A DNA stretch of 42,827 bases from Candidatus Hydrogenedentes bacterium ADurb.Bin170 (GTDB taxonomy: Bacteria > Hydrogenedentota > Hydrogenedentia > Hydrogenedentales > CAITNO01). Position numbers and translations under genes: made by a program. Below, in pieces: positions 18,755 to 27,214 of the stretch (its first letter is position 1; every line of letters begins with the position of its first letter). The notes beneath the pieces were generated by a model. It ran no database searches, was not told the origin of the DNA, and worked only from the letters and a program-made list of their open reading frames with translations. The stretch covers positions 1 to 42,827 of the forward strand of contig MWCY01000025.1 of NCBI GenBank assembly GCA_002070275.1, in the 5' to 3' direction.

Positions 18755-20623
18755 TCATGCGCCGTTTCGGGACCGCTGCAGCTTTACCAGATAAATATGC
18801 AGCACCGCCACGTCGGAGGCGCGGACGCCGGGGATGCGTGACGCCTGACCGAAGTTGGCGGGGCGTACTTCTTTCAGCCGCTGCCTGCTTTCCCGGGGCA
18901 GCCCTGAAATGGCATCGTAATCCAGATCATCGGGAATGGCAAGTTTTTCCGTTTTGGTGAAATGCCCGATCATCCGGGCTTCACGCTCCAGATAGCCGCT
19001 GTATTTGACTCTGATTTCCACCTGCTCTCTGCTTTGAAAATCCAGCGTTTCGGGAGGAGGCGAAAAACGGTGAAGTTTCTCCAGAGACATGCCCGGACGG
19101 CGGAGAATCTGTTCCAGGGGCGCAGCCTGCACGGCGGCGGCTTCACCGCATTCCTGCAGAAGGCTGTTTAGCGCAGGAGACGGCGTCGCGATGGTCGTGC
19201 GCAGCCGTTTTATCTCCGCTTTGATACGCTGTTCTCTCGCTTCGACAGAGGCGGCACTGCAGTTTCTCTCCAGTCCGTAGGCGGCAAGGCGCTGATCGGC
19301 GTTGTCATGGCGCAGATGGAGGCGGTATTCTGCCCGGGAGGTAAAGAGGCGATAGGGCTCCAGCACACCCCTGGTCACAATATCATCCACCATAACGCCC
19401 AGATAAGCCTCACTCCGGCTGATGACGAGCGGCGGTTCCTGCCGGAGATAGCGCATGGCGTTAAAGGCGGCATAAATGCCCTGTGCCGCCGCTTCCTCAT
19501 AGCCTGAGGTGCCGTTGATCTGCCCGGCGTGGAAAAGACCGCGCACCGCCTTGGTTTCCAGTGTGGGCTTCAGCTGGGTGGGCGGGATAAAATCGTATTC
19601 GACGGCATAGCCCGGCCGGATGATCTCCGCCTCTTCCAGTCCGCGGCAGCTGTGGAGCATGGCATACTGCACATCGGGCGGCAGGCTCGTGGAAAGTCCG
19701 TTGACATACATCTCATCGGTGTCGAGCCCTTCCGGTTCGAGAAAGATATGATGGCTGATGTTGTCGGGAAACTTGACGATTTTATCTTCTATACTCGGAC
19801 AGTAACGGGTGCCGATGCCTTCAATTTTCCCGGAATAGAGAGGGCTGCGATCCATATTTGCAAGAATGATATCCCGGGTGTTTTCGTTGGTACGTGTGAT
19901 CCAGCAGGAGATGAAGTTTCTGTTGAAGTTTTCAACGGGCGTTGAAAAAGAAAAAGGGCGCGGGTTGTCGTCGCCAGGCTGTTCCTGGAGCAGGTCATAG
20001 TTGACGCTGTCTTTATGAATGCGGGCGCAGGTGCCTGTTTTCAGACGGCCCAGCGTGAAGCCCAGACGGGTATAGGCACTGCTCAGGCTGTTTGCAGCGG
20101 CGGCATTGCCTCTTCCGCCGGGTCTGCTTTCCATGCCGTAATGCAGCAGACCGCGTAGATAAGTGCCGGTACAGACGATGACTGCCCGTGCTGCGATTTC
20201 CGCGCCGTCAGTGGCAACGACTCCGTGGATTTTTCCGTCTTCCACGAGAAAATCCGCCACTTCCATTTCTCTAAGACTCAGGTTTTTCGTGGTGCAGCAG
20301 ACCTCGGTCATATAGTCGACATAGCGGAAACGGTCTGCCTGAGCACGGGGCGAATGGACGGCGGCACCTTTGCTTCTGTTCAGCATTTTGAACTGAATTC
20401 CTGTTGCATCGATGGCGCGTGCCATTTCACCGCCCAGAGCGTCGATTTCCCGGGTCAGTTGCCCCTTTGCCACGCCGCCGATGGACGGGTTGCAGGGCAT
20501 GCAGCCAATGGCATCCAGGTGCATGCTGGCAAGGAGCGTGGAGAAGCCACAGCGCGCACTTGCGAGAGCGGCTTCAATACCGGCATGCCCGGCGCCTATA
20601 ACGAGAATGTCAACGATATTCAT
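18755..20623 (-). CDS. mnmG: tRNA uridine-5-carboxymethylaminomethyl modification enzyme MnmG (GidA)
   Basis: MnmG, an FAD enzyme, works with MnmE to install the carboxymethylaminomethyl group on wobble uridine 34 of several tRNAs. The protein has 622 residues, the normal length. The FAD-binding motif GAGHAG is at residues 10-15. Signature segments CNPSIGG, GRGNAAANSLS, NGTSGYEEAAAQG and the C-terminal PRESRQRLKEVRPANFGQASRIPGV are clear. The family start is the ATG at 20623. Unusually, the 20 bases before it are C/U-rich with no Shine-Dalgarno, so translation may depend on reinitiation after folE (stop 43 bases upstream) or on S1 binding. The MnmE gene is not in the window. Confidence 0.97.
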   Translation of the reverse strand: MNIVDILVIGAGHAGIEAALASARCGFSTLLASMHLDAIGCMPCNPSIGGVAKGQLTREIDALGGEMARAIDATGIQFKMLNRSKGAAVHSPRAQADRFRYVDYMTEVCCTTKNLSLREMEVADFLVEDGKIHGVVATDGAEIAARAVIVCTGTYLRGLLHYGMESRPGGRGNAAAANSLSSAYTRLGFTLGRLKTGTCARIHKDSVNYDLLQEQPGDDNPRPFSFSTPVENFNRNFISCWITRTNENTRDIILANMDRSPLYSGKIEGIGTRYCPSIEDKIVKFPDNISHHIFLEPEGLDTDEMYVNGLSTSLPPDVQYAMLHSCRGLEEAEIIRPGYAVEYDFIPPTQLKPTLETKAVRGLFHAGQINGTSGYEEAAAQGIYAAFNAMRYLRQEPPLVISRSEAYLGVMVDDIVTRGVLEPYRLFTSRAEYRLHLRHDNADQRLAAYGLERNCSAASVEAREQRIKAEIKRLRTTIATPSPALNSLLQECGEAAAVQAAPLEQILRRPGMSLEKLHRFSPPPETLDFQSREQVEIRVKYSGYLEREARMIGHFTKTEKLAIPDDLDYDAISGLPRESRQRLKEVRPANFGQASRIPGVRASDVAVLHIYLVKLQRSRNGA

Positions 20624-20666
20624 GGGAAGGGTCTGGGAAAGGTTGGGATGAAATGAACACGGTGAC

Positions 20667-21236
20667 TTAGATCTGTCCGCCGCGTCCGATGAGTTGGAGG
20701 AACTCCTGGCGGGTGATTTCATCGTCATGGAAACTGCCGAGAACGGACGAAGTGGTCATGAGAGAATTCTGTTTTTCAACGCCACGCATCATCGTGCACA
20801 GATGCTTGCACTCGAGCACAACGCCCACGCCTTCCGCCCGGGTATTGTCCATAATAGCCCGGGCAATCTGGGCGGTGAGCCGTTCCTGAATCTGCAGACG
20901 GCGTGCGTAAAAATCAACGATCCGGGCGATCTTGCTGAGGCCGATCACTTTCTCCTGAGCAATATATCCCACATGGGCGCGACCGAAGAAGGGGAGCATA
21001 TGGTGCTCGCACAGACTGTACAGCTCAATGTCGCGCATGATGATCATGTTGTTTGATTCAGCCTGAAAAATCGCACCATTGATAATGGTGTTCATGTCCT
21101 CATGATAGCCCTTTGTCAGAAACTTCAGGGCTTTTGCATAACGGTCCGGCGTTTTCAGCAGACCTTCCCGGTCCGGATCTTCACCAATTTCAATCAGCAG
21201 CTCACGGATGAGCCCGGCAATACGGTCAGTGTTCAT
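20667..21236 (-). CDS. folE: GTP cyclohydrolase I
   Basis: FolE converts GTP to 7,8-dihydroneopterin triphosphate, the first step of folate and other pterin synthesis. The 189 residues show the zinc ligands C76 and H79 (CEHHM) and C147 ([10 protein letters not shown]), with QERLTAQIA and the [10 protein letters not shown] end segment typical of the type IA enzyme. Its start overlaps the 3' end of folK by 11 bases, which indicates coupled translation. It belongs to the pterin cluster pteridine reductase-folB-folK-folE; folP and folC are not present here. Confidence 0.97.
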   Translation of the reverse strand: MNTDRIAGLIRELLIEIGEDPDREGLLKTPDRYAKALKFLTKGYHEDMNTIINGAIFQAESNNMIIMRDIELYSLCEHHMLPFFGRAHVGYIAQEKVIGLSKIARIVDFYARRLQIQERLTAQIARAIMDNTRAEGVGVVLECKHLCTMMRGVEKQNSLMTTSSVLGSFHDDEITRQEFLQLIGRGGQI

Positions 21237-21762
21237 AAATAAACCTTTCTTTCAGATAAGAGGAAAATTCTTCCTCTTTTTTCAGTGTCACGTCTGCTTC
21301 CGGCCGGCAGAGCGCCCTGAGCGGTGTGTTCATGCCTGGCAGGCAGAGCAATGGATCCAGTTCCAGCAGCGGAACAAATAAAAAGGGTCGAAGGCAAATG
21401 TCCGGATCGGGGATATTCAGTTCTGATCCGCTGATCTGCTCATCGCCGTAAAGGAGAATGTCAAGATCAATGGGGCGCGCCGCATATTTATCGGCACTGC
21501 GGCATCTTCCTGCATCGGCCTCTATTTTTCTCAATATCTCATATTTTAACGCAAAAGGCGGCTGGTCTGTCTTTATTTGTGCCACCCCGTTGATAAAATC
21601 CGGCTGTTCAGGTCTGTTCAGTGGCGGCGACAGATAGAAGGAGGACAGAGCGGCGATGGTGCATTTTCGGCTGAGCGCATTCAGTGCTTCTTCTATATTC
21701 TTTCTGGGATTGATATTGGATCCCAGTGCGATAAAGGCCTGAACAGGAACAGCGGTGTCCAT
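21226..21762 (-). CDS. folK: 2-amino-4-hydroxy-6-hydroxymethyldihydropteridine pyrophosphokinase
   Basis: FolK transfers pyrophosphate from ATP to 6-hydroxymethyl-dihydropterin, preparing it for coupling to p-aminobenzoate. The 178-residue protein has [15 protein letters not shown] at the N-terminus, SSFYLSPP, the [10 protein letters not shown] segment and the metal/ATP motif [14 protein letters not shown], followed by [16 protein letters not shown]. The start lies two bases after the stop of folB, and the 3' end overlaps folE by 11 bases. The last 25 residues ([18 protein letters not shown]) are a charged extension beyond the core domain. Confidence 0.96.
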   Translation of the reverse strand: MDTAVPVQAFIALGSNINPRKNIEEALNALSRKCTIAALSSFYLSPPLNRPEQPDFINGVAQIKTDQPPFALKYEILRKIEADAGRCRSADKYAARPIDLDILLYGDEQISGSELNIPDPDICLRPFLFVPLLELDPLLCLPGMNTPLRALCRPEADVTLKKEEEFSSYLKERFIYEH

Positions 21763-21764
21763 GG

Positions 21765-22139
21765 TTACTGACCGTCTTTCGTCCGGATAATTTCCACCGC
21801 GACACTGCGCGCAAAACGGAGAGCACCGGGTTTATCAACGGTTACCTGCACTTTTTGAACCCCCTCCGCATTCAGACAGCAGTCTGCTATCTGCTGCGCC
21901 AGTTTTTCCACCAGAAAAAAACTGGACTGCTCCACCAGTTCCAGCACCTTGTTTTTGATGGCTTTATAGTCCACAGTGTCTTCGATGCAATCTGTTTTTC
22001 CTGCCTGCCGGGTGTCGGTAAAAAGTACCAGATTAATGAGTACTTCCTGCGGTTTCACACGTTCCTCAGGAAAGATACCAAGAATGCAGCGGGCTGTCAG
22101 ATCCCGGATAAAAATCCTGTCGTGGGCATAATCAGTCAT
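21765..22139 (-). CDS. folB: Dihydroneopterin aldolase
   Basis: FolB cleaves 7,8-dihydroneopterin to 6-hydroxymethyl-dihydropterin and glycolaldehyde. The 124-residue protein fits the family length. Key segments are DRIFIRDLTARCILGIFPEERVKPQEV, an acidic TVDYKAIKN region and the catalytic area SSFFLVEKLAQQIADCCL with the conserved Glu-Lys pair, then VTVDKPGALRFARSVAVEI. The ATG at 22139 follows GAGGA and overlaps the last eight bases of the upstream reductase gene. An in-frame ATG at 22229 lies inside that gene and is unlikely. Confidence 0.94.
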   Translation of the reverse strand: MTDYAHDRIFIRDLTARCILGIFPEERVKPQEVLINLVLFTDTRQAGKTDCIEDTVDYKAIKNKVLELVEQSSFFLVEKLAQQIADCCLNAEGVQKVQVTVDKPGALRFARSVAVEIIRTKDGQ

Positions 22140-22878
22140 ACATTTTTCCTCGCAGGTTCCGGCCGCCGTCCACATAAAGAATCTCACCTGTGACAAAAGC
22201 GGCACACAGCAAATAGAGTCCGGCATCAACGATATCCTGTGCAGCGCCGAAGCTTTGCAGCAGGTTGGTGTGCGCCAGACCTTTCAGATAAGTTTCGTCT
22301 TTTCCTTCAGGAGGCAGAATCAGCCCCGGGGCAATGCCGTTCACCCGGATGCGAGGCGCAAATTCCACTGCCATGATTCTGGTCAGATCGGCAAGCATTC
22401 TCTTGCTCAGATGGTAGGGCACATGCTGCTGATCATAATCAGCGATGCGTGCATCGACCATGTTGAGTATGGCGCCGCATCGCTGTTGTGCTGCAAAGGC
22501 ACGGCTTAACAGCAGCGGAGCGGTCGCGTGAACAGCGATATTTTCCTGCAGCGACGAAGCCGTTGTTTCTGAAAAGTCCGTTTCCCTGAAGATGGATGCA
22601 TTGTTGATCAGAATATCCAGCGGACCTGATTGCGCCACCGCTCGCGGGATGAGCGATTCCACCTGAGCAGGCTCCGCCAGATCAGCCTGGATACAGGAGG
22701 CTTTTCCGCCTTGCGCCCGAATCTCCGATGCCAGAGCTTCCGCATCTTTTGCTGAATGGTTGTAATGCAGCACAACGCTGCAGTCCGCTGCGGCGAGTGC
22801 CCGGGCAAAGGCGGCGCCCAGCCGCCGGGAAGCCCCGGTAATCAGTGCATTTTTCTGTGACAGACTGAAAGTGTTCAT
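22132..22878 (-). CDS. PTR1/FolM-like pteridine reductase (short-chain dehydrogenase)
   Basis: The 248-residue SDR protein binds NADPH through TGASRRLG (residues 14-21), the TGxxxRxG variant seen in pteridine reductases, where ordinary SDRs have TGxxxGxG. NNAS is at 92-95. The catalytic set is D142, Y155 and K159 in NMVDARIADYDQQHVPYHLSK: Asp takes the place of the usual SDR serine and the 13 and 4 residue spacings are those of trypanosomatid PTR1 (D181, Y194, K198) as I recall them. It probably reduces dihydropterin, dihydromonapterin or dihydrofolate. Its place directly before folB, folK and folE supports this. Its ATG overlaps the stop of the upstream membrane protein by four bases. Confidence 0.85.
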   Translation of the reverse strand: MNTFSLSQKNALITGASRRLGAAFARALAAADCSVVLHYNHSAKDAEALASEIRAQGGKASCIQADLAEPAQVESLIPRAVAQSGPLDILINNASIFRETDFSETTASSLQENIAVHATAPLLLSRAFAAQQRCGAILNMVDARIADYDQQHVPYHLSKRMLADLTRIMAVEFAPRIRVNGIAPGLILPPEGKDETYLKGLAHTNLLQSFGAAQDIVDAGLYLLCAAFVTGEILYVDGGRNLRGKMYD

Positions 22879-25379
22879 GGGCCGACTGTTTCTTCATGGG
22901 CAGTGCTGCCTTCATTTGAGGGCGGCTCTTCCTGCTTCGGTTCCGTTGCTTCGTCGGATGGCTGATGCAATGCGGCGAGTTGTTCCTTGAGCTGTTCATT
23001 CTCAGGATCCAGAAGTAACGCCAGGCTCAGGTATTTTTCGGCAAGAAGGAGATCGCCGTGGCTCAGTGCATGCCTGCTCATCTGGGTGCAGAGTGTGATA
23101 TTTTCCGGGAATTTTTCCAGCGCACGTTCAAAAACCGCCATTCCTTCTGTATAACGACCGGACTCGATAAGAAAATTTCCGAGATTGGCACGGGCGATGA
23201 GCAGGAAGGGATTGGCTTCTATTGCCTGTTCGAGCTTTGCCAGAGCATCTTCCATCTTTCCTTCATCGTGATCGAGAAGGGCAAGATTATTTAGCGCCCG
23301 GGCATGTTTCGGTGCAAGGAGAAGTGTTTGTTCATATGCCCGTCGGGCTTCATCCGGTTTGTTCAATGCCGAGCAGTGGATAGCGAGGTTATAGAAGTAC
23401 TCCGGCTGGTCGGGTGCGAGGGTCGCAGCGGTACGAAAGGCCTCAGCAGCTTCTTCATGTTTTCCCAGAAGGCCCAGCAGATTTCCAAGATTGCTTTGAG
23501 CCAGAGCAAACGCCGGGTTACTCTGCACAGCCTTTTCATAAGAAGCGAGCGCTTCCTCCAGCTTTCCTTCCTTTTCCAGCAATACCCCGAGATCGTTGTG
23601 TGCCCTGGCATCCTTCGGATTCAGTGCCAGTGCTTCTTCAAAGTTTTTTCGCGCCGCTTCATTTTTACCCTGTGCCGCCTGAATCGCTGCAATGTGAAAA
23701 TAGAGATCTTCCCGGTAGGCTGCAGGCTGGTGCTGCGGGTCGGGACTCAGGGCAGCGCTGAGCAGCCGCTCCGCCAGAGCCGGACGTCCTTTTTTTGCCA
23801 TGGCGTGACCGATCCGGAAGGGCATGTAATAAGAATAATCTTCTTTCAGCAGGGCTTCCGCTTCCGCAGCGGCAGCGTCCACTTTGCCTTCACGGAGCCA
23901 GGAATCAGCACGGGCATAGTGCCAGCGTGCCTTATCAGGCAGGTAGGGATAGGGTTCCACATGTGCCGCAGCAAACAAAAGGGCGATGAGCACCGCTGTA
24001 AGAATACTTTTCCGACATTGTTTTGCGAGGAGGAGCGAAAAAAAACGATACAATCCGTAAGCACCGAAAAGGAAAAGCAGCCCGACAATGGGATGGCGTG
24101 CACGGGCATTGACAAAAAAAGGCAGGAAGGAGATCCAGTACACTCCAATAAATGCGAGAATCAGCCAGAGCAGGGGCGTGTTTCGGCAGGTGCCCGCCTT
24201 TTTTCTGTTTTTGCCGACAAAATCCAGCAGGGTGAAACCCAGTCCCAGAATAAAAAAAGTCAGTACATAAGGGAAGCCGGGCAGATATTTCAGGGGTGCG
24301 TAATGGGCTTTTTCGCATTGCACCACTTTGTTCTCCGTGATTTCCACGGGCGACCAGAACAGCACGGCTTTTTTCAGGGTAACCTTTGCCGCTGCCATCG
24401 GTTTTTCACGGATCCAGTCTATAGCCATGCGTGCAAAAACTTTTGACGCCTCAGAATGAGTCAGACCAGGCTGCCCGATGTCTTTGCCCAGGCCGCGGAC
24501 AATTCTGGCGTACTCCCAGACGGAAAACTGACCGCCGCCTTCCAGCTGCTGGAGGTAAGGCGTCCAGGAAGTGTAGCCGTCCGCATCATCGCAATTGCCG
24601 ATATATAGATTTTCGCCGAAGTAGGTGGAAATGGGCACAAATTCTCCGGATACCAGATAATTGCGGACGGTGACAGGTGCAATGACAAGAAAAGTGAAAA
24701 GCGCAAGAATGACCCAGGCGGCGGCAATCCTGAAAGGAGTTGTTTTTTTGAATCCAGTCCAGAGAATCCACGCCGCCATAAAAGGACCGAACAGAAGAAT
24801 ATTGGGGCGCATCAGGGCATAGGAGCCGGTGATGATTGCTGCCAGAAGAATCCATCGGAGATGAAAAGTCTGCTGCCAGCGATAAAGTGCCAGCAGAAGG
24901 CAGGGAATCAGAAACACAAAAACAGCCGGGTCGTTCACCTCTCCTTCATAGAAAATGAATCCCCAGTAGGTGCTCATAAGAAAAGCGGCTATCAGGGCAA
25001 CTCTGCGGCTCCAGAGGAGGATACCAAGAAGATACATAAGTGCAATGGCGACGAGTCCCATGAAGATATTGACGATGCGGGGCGCCAGATAACTGCCGTC
25101 AGAAAGATAATAGATGCCTGCCAGGAAATAGCAGTAGCCGGGAGGGCGGTAATAGGGCGTGGTTGGAATTTCGGGATCTGAGCGCCCTTCCGGCAGTGTC
25201 CAGTCGCCGGAGAGCATGGCGCGTGCCTGATAATCCTGCACAGACATATCCTGCCGCATCTCGCGGAAATCGGGTGCCTGGCGGATCTCCGCCAGAAACC
25301 ACCCGCGCAAAACGGCCGCTATAAGAAGGAAGGCAATAAGCAGGAAATAATGAAGTCTATGATAACTGTCCGGTTTCAC
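22875..25379 (-). CDS. GT39-type membrane glycosyltransferase fused to C-terminal TPR repeats
   Basis: The 834-residue protein has an N-terminal membrane half (residues 1 to about 490) with many hydrophobic helices. Its first periplasmic loop carries acidic residues and YYRPPGYCYFLAGIYYL, the layout of PMT/ArnT-like enzymes that use polyprenyl-phosphate sugars. From about residue 490 to 810 there are roughly eight TPR units (for example ARAHNDLGVLLEKEGKLEEA and FALAQSNLGNLLGLLGKHEE). A Glu/Pro-rich tail ends the chain. The start is GTG with AGGAGAG upstream. It follows the polyprenyl synthase gene by 25 bases, which may supply its lipid carrier precursor. It probably glycosylates envelope components; the acceptor is unknown. 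Confidence 0.82.
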   Translation of the reverse strand: MKPDSYHRLHYFLLIAFLLIAAVLRGWFLAEIRQAPDFREMRQDMSVQDYQARAMLSGDWTLPEGRSDPEIPTTPYYRPPGYCYFLAGIYYLSDGSYLAPRIVNIFMGLVAIALMYLLGILLWSRRVALIAAFLMSTYWGFIFYEGEVNDPAVFVFLIPCLLLALYRWQQTFHLRWILLAAIITGSYALMRPNILLFGPFMAAWILWTGFKKTTPFRIAAAWVILALFTFLVIAPVTVRNYLVSGEFVPISTYFGENLYIGNCDDADGYTSWTPYLQQLEGGGQFSVWEYARIVRGLGKDIGQPGLTHSEASKVFARMAIDWIREKPMAAAKVTLKKAVLFWSPVEITENKVVQCEKAHYAPLKYLPGFPYVLTFFILGLGFTLLDFVGKNRKKAGTCRNTPLLWLILAFIGVYWISFLPFFVNARARHPIVGLLFLFGAYGLYRFFSLLLAKQCRKSILTAVLIALLFAAAHVEPYPYLPDKARWHYARADSWLREGKVDAAAAEAEALLKEDYSYYMPFRIGHAMAKKGRPALAERLLSAALSPDPQHQPAAYREDLYFHIAAIQAAQGKNEAARKNFEEALALNPKDARAHNDLGVLLEKEGKLEEALASYEKAVQSNPAFALAQSNLGNLLGLLGKHEEAAEAFRTAATLAPDQPEYFYNLAIHCSALNKPDEARRAYEQTLLLAPKHARALNNLALLDHDEGKMEDALAKLEQAIEANPFLLIARANLGNFLIESGRYTEGMAVFERALEKFPENITLCTQMSRHALSHGDLLLAEKYLSLALLLDPENEQLKEQLAALHQPSDEATEPKQEEPPSNEGSTAHEETVGP

Positions 25380-25404
25380 GATCTCTCCTGAGCAGAGACA
25401 GGTT

Positions 25405-26400
25405 TCAGGTTACGCGCCGGGGGATATACCAGGCAAGTGCGGCGAGGCTGTCGCGGTAGGGAGACGGCGGCAGGGCATCCAGACTGTCAATGCCTTTGCG
25501 GATGTACCCGTTTACATATTCCTCTACGGCCGATTCCACGCCTAGTGTTTCCAACTGTTCTTTTATCCAAAGGCATTCTTCTTCGGAAAGTGTTTTCCCT
25601 GCCAGACTGTCCAGCATTTTCAGGTCGGCACTGTTCATGCGGCTTCGCAGCAGGATGATAGGCAGTGTTTTCTTTTTTTCGCTGATGTCACCGCAGGGCT
25701 GTTTGCCCAGAGTAGTGAACGGCTGCGTCAGATCGAGCATGTCATCGGTGAGTTGAAAGGCAATGCCGGTATTGATGCCGTAGTTTTCCAGAATATCATA
25801 GTGCTCCGGGGCGAGCAGTATCGCGGCTCCGGCACAGGACGCTGCAAAAAGAGTTGCCGTTTTAGCCCGTGCCAGATCGAGGCAGTTTTCCTCACTGACC
25901 GAATCCCAGGACTTGTCGAGGAAACGAAGTTCTCCTTCGGACATCTGGCGTACGGCGGTGAGGATTCGGGCGATGAGACCCGTGTTTTCATAGGAAACCA
26001 TCAACTGCAGCGCCCGGGATACCAGATAATCGCCGCCGAGGATAGCGCCATGTTCGTTCCAGTACATATGCAGCGCCGATTGACCCCGCCGGAGGGCAGC
26101 GCGGTCGACCACGTCATCATGGACGAGCGATGCCAGATGCATGGTCTCATAAGAAGCCGCCAGCTGCACGAAGCTGTGAAGATCCGGCGCCTGCAGTGCG
26201 CCGGCACCCAGCAGACAGGCCGTAGGTCGCAGCAGTTTTCCCTCCGATTGTTTTGGTGGGGCGCCCCCGGAGGTCGGCTGGGCGAGGCACAGCACATCCT
26301 GCCACAGGTCCGTCAGAATCGCCCGGACCTCTTCCAGCGGTTTCTGCACGGGAGCATAGACGGCGCTCAGCGCCGGCGCATTATTTTCAGGTATGGACAT
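25405..26400 (-). CDS. Trans-isoprenyl diphosphate synthase (polyprenyl synthetase)
   Basis: This 331-residue enzyme condenses isopentenyl diphosphate onto an allylic primer. Both aspartate-rich motifs are present: DDVVD (95-99) and DDMLD (219-223). GKLLRP at 54-59 is the usual GxKxxRP start motif. Small or medium residues before the first motif (MHLASLV) suggest a long-chain product, such as an octaprenyl- or heptaprenyl-type quinone side chain; bacterial farnesyl synthases usually differ there, but chain length cannot be read with certainty. No good Shine-Dalgarno precedes the ATG. A 53-base gap with a small hairpin separates it from lptB. Confidence 0.92.
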   Translation of the reverse strand: MSIPENNAPALSAVYAPVQKPLEEVRAILTDLWQDVLCLAQPTSGGAPPKQSEGKLLRPTACLLGAGALQAPDLHSFVQLAASYETMHLASLVHDDVVDRAALRRGQSALHMYWNEHGAILGGDYLVSRALQLMVSYENTGLIARILTAVRQMSEGELRFLDKSWDSVSEENCLDLARAKTATLFAASCAGAAILLAPEHYDILENYGINTGIAFQLTDDMLDLTQPFTTLGKQPCGDISEKKKTLPIILLRSRMNSADLKMLDSLAGKTLSEEECLWIKEQLETLGVESAVEEYVNGYIRKGIDSLDALPPSPYRDSLAALAWYIPRRVT

Positions 26401-26453
26401 GGTTTTGTTTTTGTTGGCCTTTTAACCTTCCCGAAGGGAGAAGAAAGGTCTTC

Positions 26454-27200
26454 TCACTGCTGGTTATCCAGTTTGAATTTTTCGCCCAGGTAAATCTGCC
26501 GGACTACAGGGTTTTCCGCAATATCCTGCGGACTGCCCGTCGCCAGAACAGTGCCCTCATTGATGATATAAGCACGATCCGTTATTTCCAGTGTGTCACG
26601 GACATTGTGATCGGTAATTAAAACGCCGATGCCCAGTTCTTTCAGATTCCGGACAATCTGCTGCAGATCCGCCACGGCAATGGGATCAATACCTGCAAAA
26701 GGTTCATCGAGCAGAAAAACTTTTGGCTGAATGGCAAGAGCACGGGCGATTTCCGTGCGGCGCCGTTCTCCTCCGGAGAGTGTAAAGGCAGGGCTGTCGG
26801 CAAGGTGGGTAATGTTCATCTCGGAGAGAAGAAGGTCTATCCGTTCTCTGATCTCTTTGCGGCTGATTTTCTGGTTTTCCAGCACAACCTGCAGGTTCTG
26901 GCGCACCGTCAGCTGCTGAAAAACGGAAGGTTCCTGCGGAAGGTATGCCATGCCTGCCCGTGCCCGCCGATACATGGGCATGGGGGTCACGTCACGGTTG
27001 AGGAAAAGAATGCGCCCCTGATCAGGTTTGAGCAGACCTACGATCATGCTGAATGAAGTGGTCTTTCCTGCGCCGTTGGGTCCAAGCAGACCGACCACTT
27101 CTCCGGCATTGAGGCTGATGGACACGTCACGCACCACCGTCCTTTTTTTAAAAGACTTTCTGATAGCGTCGGTGTAAAGAAGGGCTTCCTGTTCTGACAC
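26454..27200 (-). CDS. lptB: LPS export ABC transporter ATP-binding protein LptB
   Basis: LptB is the cytoplasmic ATPase of the LptB2FG complex that extracts lipopolysaccharide from the inner membrane. The 248-residue protein has Walker A GPNGAGKTT (40-48), Q-loop LPQEPSVF, signature LSGGE (141-145), Walker B LLDEPFAGID (163-172) and the H-loop ITDHNVRDTLEITDRAYI, which is typical of LptB. I chose the GTG at 27200; a TTG two codons upstream (27206) is the alternative and has a worse ribosome binding site spacing. It follows lptA directly. LptF and LptG are not in the window. Confidence 0.95.
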   Translation of the reverse strand: MSEQEALLYTDAIRKSFKKRTVVRDVSISLNAGEVVGLLGPNGAGKTTSFSMIVGLLKPDQGRILFLNRDVTPMPMYRRARAGMAYLPQEPSVFQQLTVRQNLQVVLENQKISRKEIRERIDLLLSEMNITHLADSPAFTLSGGERRRTEIARALAIQPKVFLLDEPFAGIDPIAVADLQQIVRNLKELGIGVLITDHNVRDTLEITDRAYIINEGTVLATGSPQDIAENPVVRQIYLGEKFKLDNQQ

Positions 27201-27214
27201 GTCCAAGCTTTCTG

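Noticed and set aside
23304-24446. 380-codon open frame antisense to the glycosyltransferase/TPR gene
   Set aside because: The minus strand carries clear membrane helices and TPRs; the antisense frame is a by-product of codon usage.
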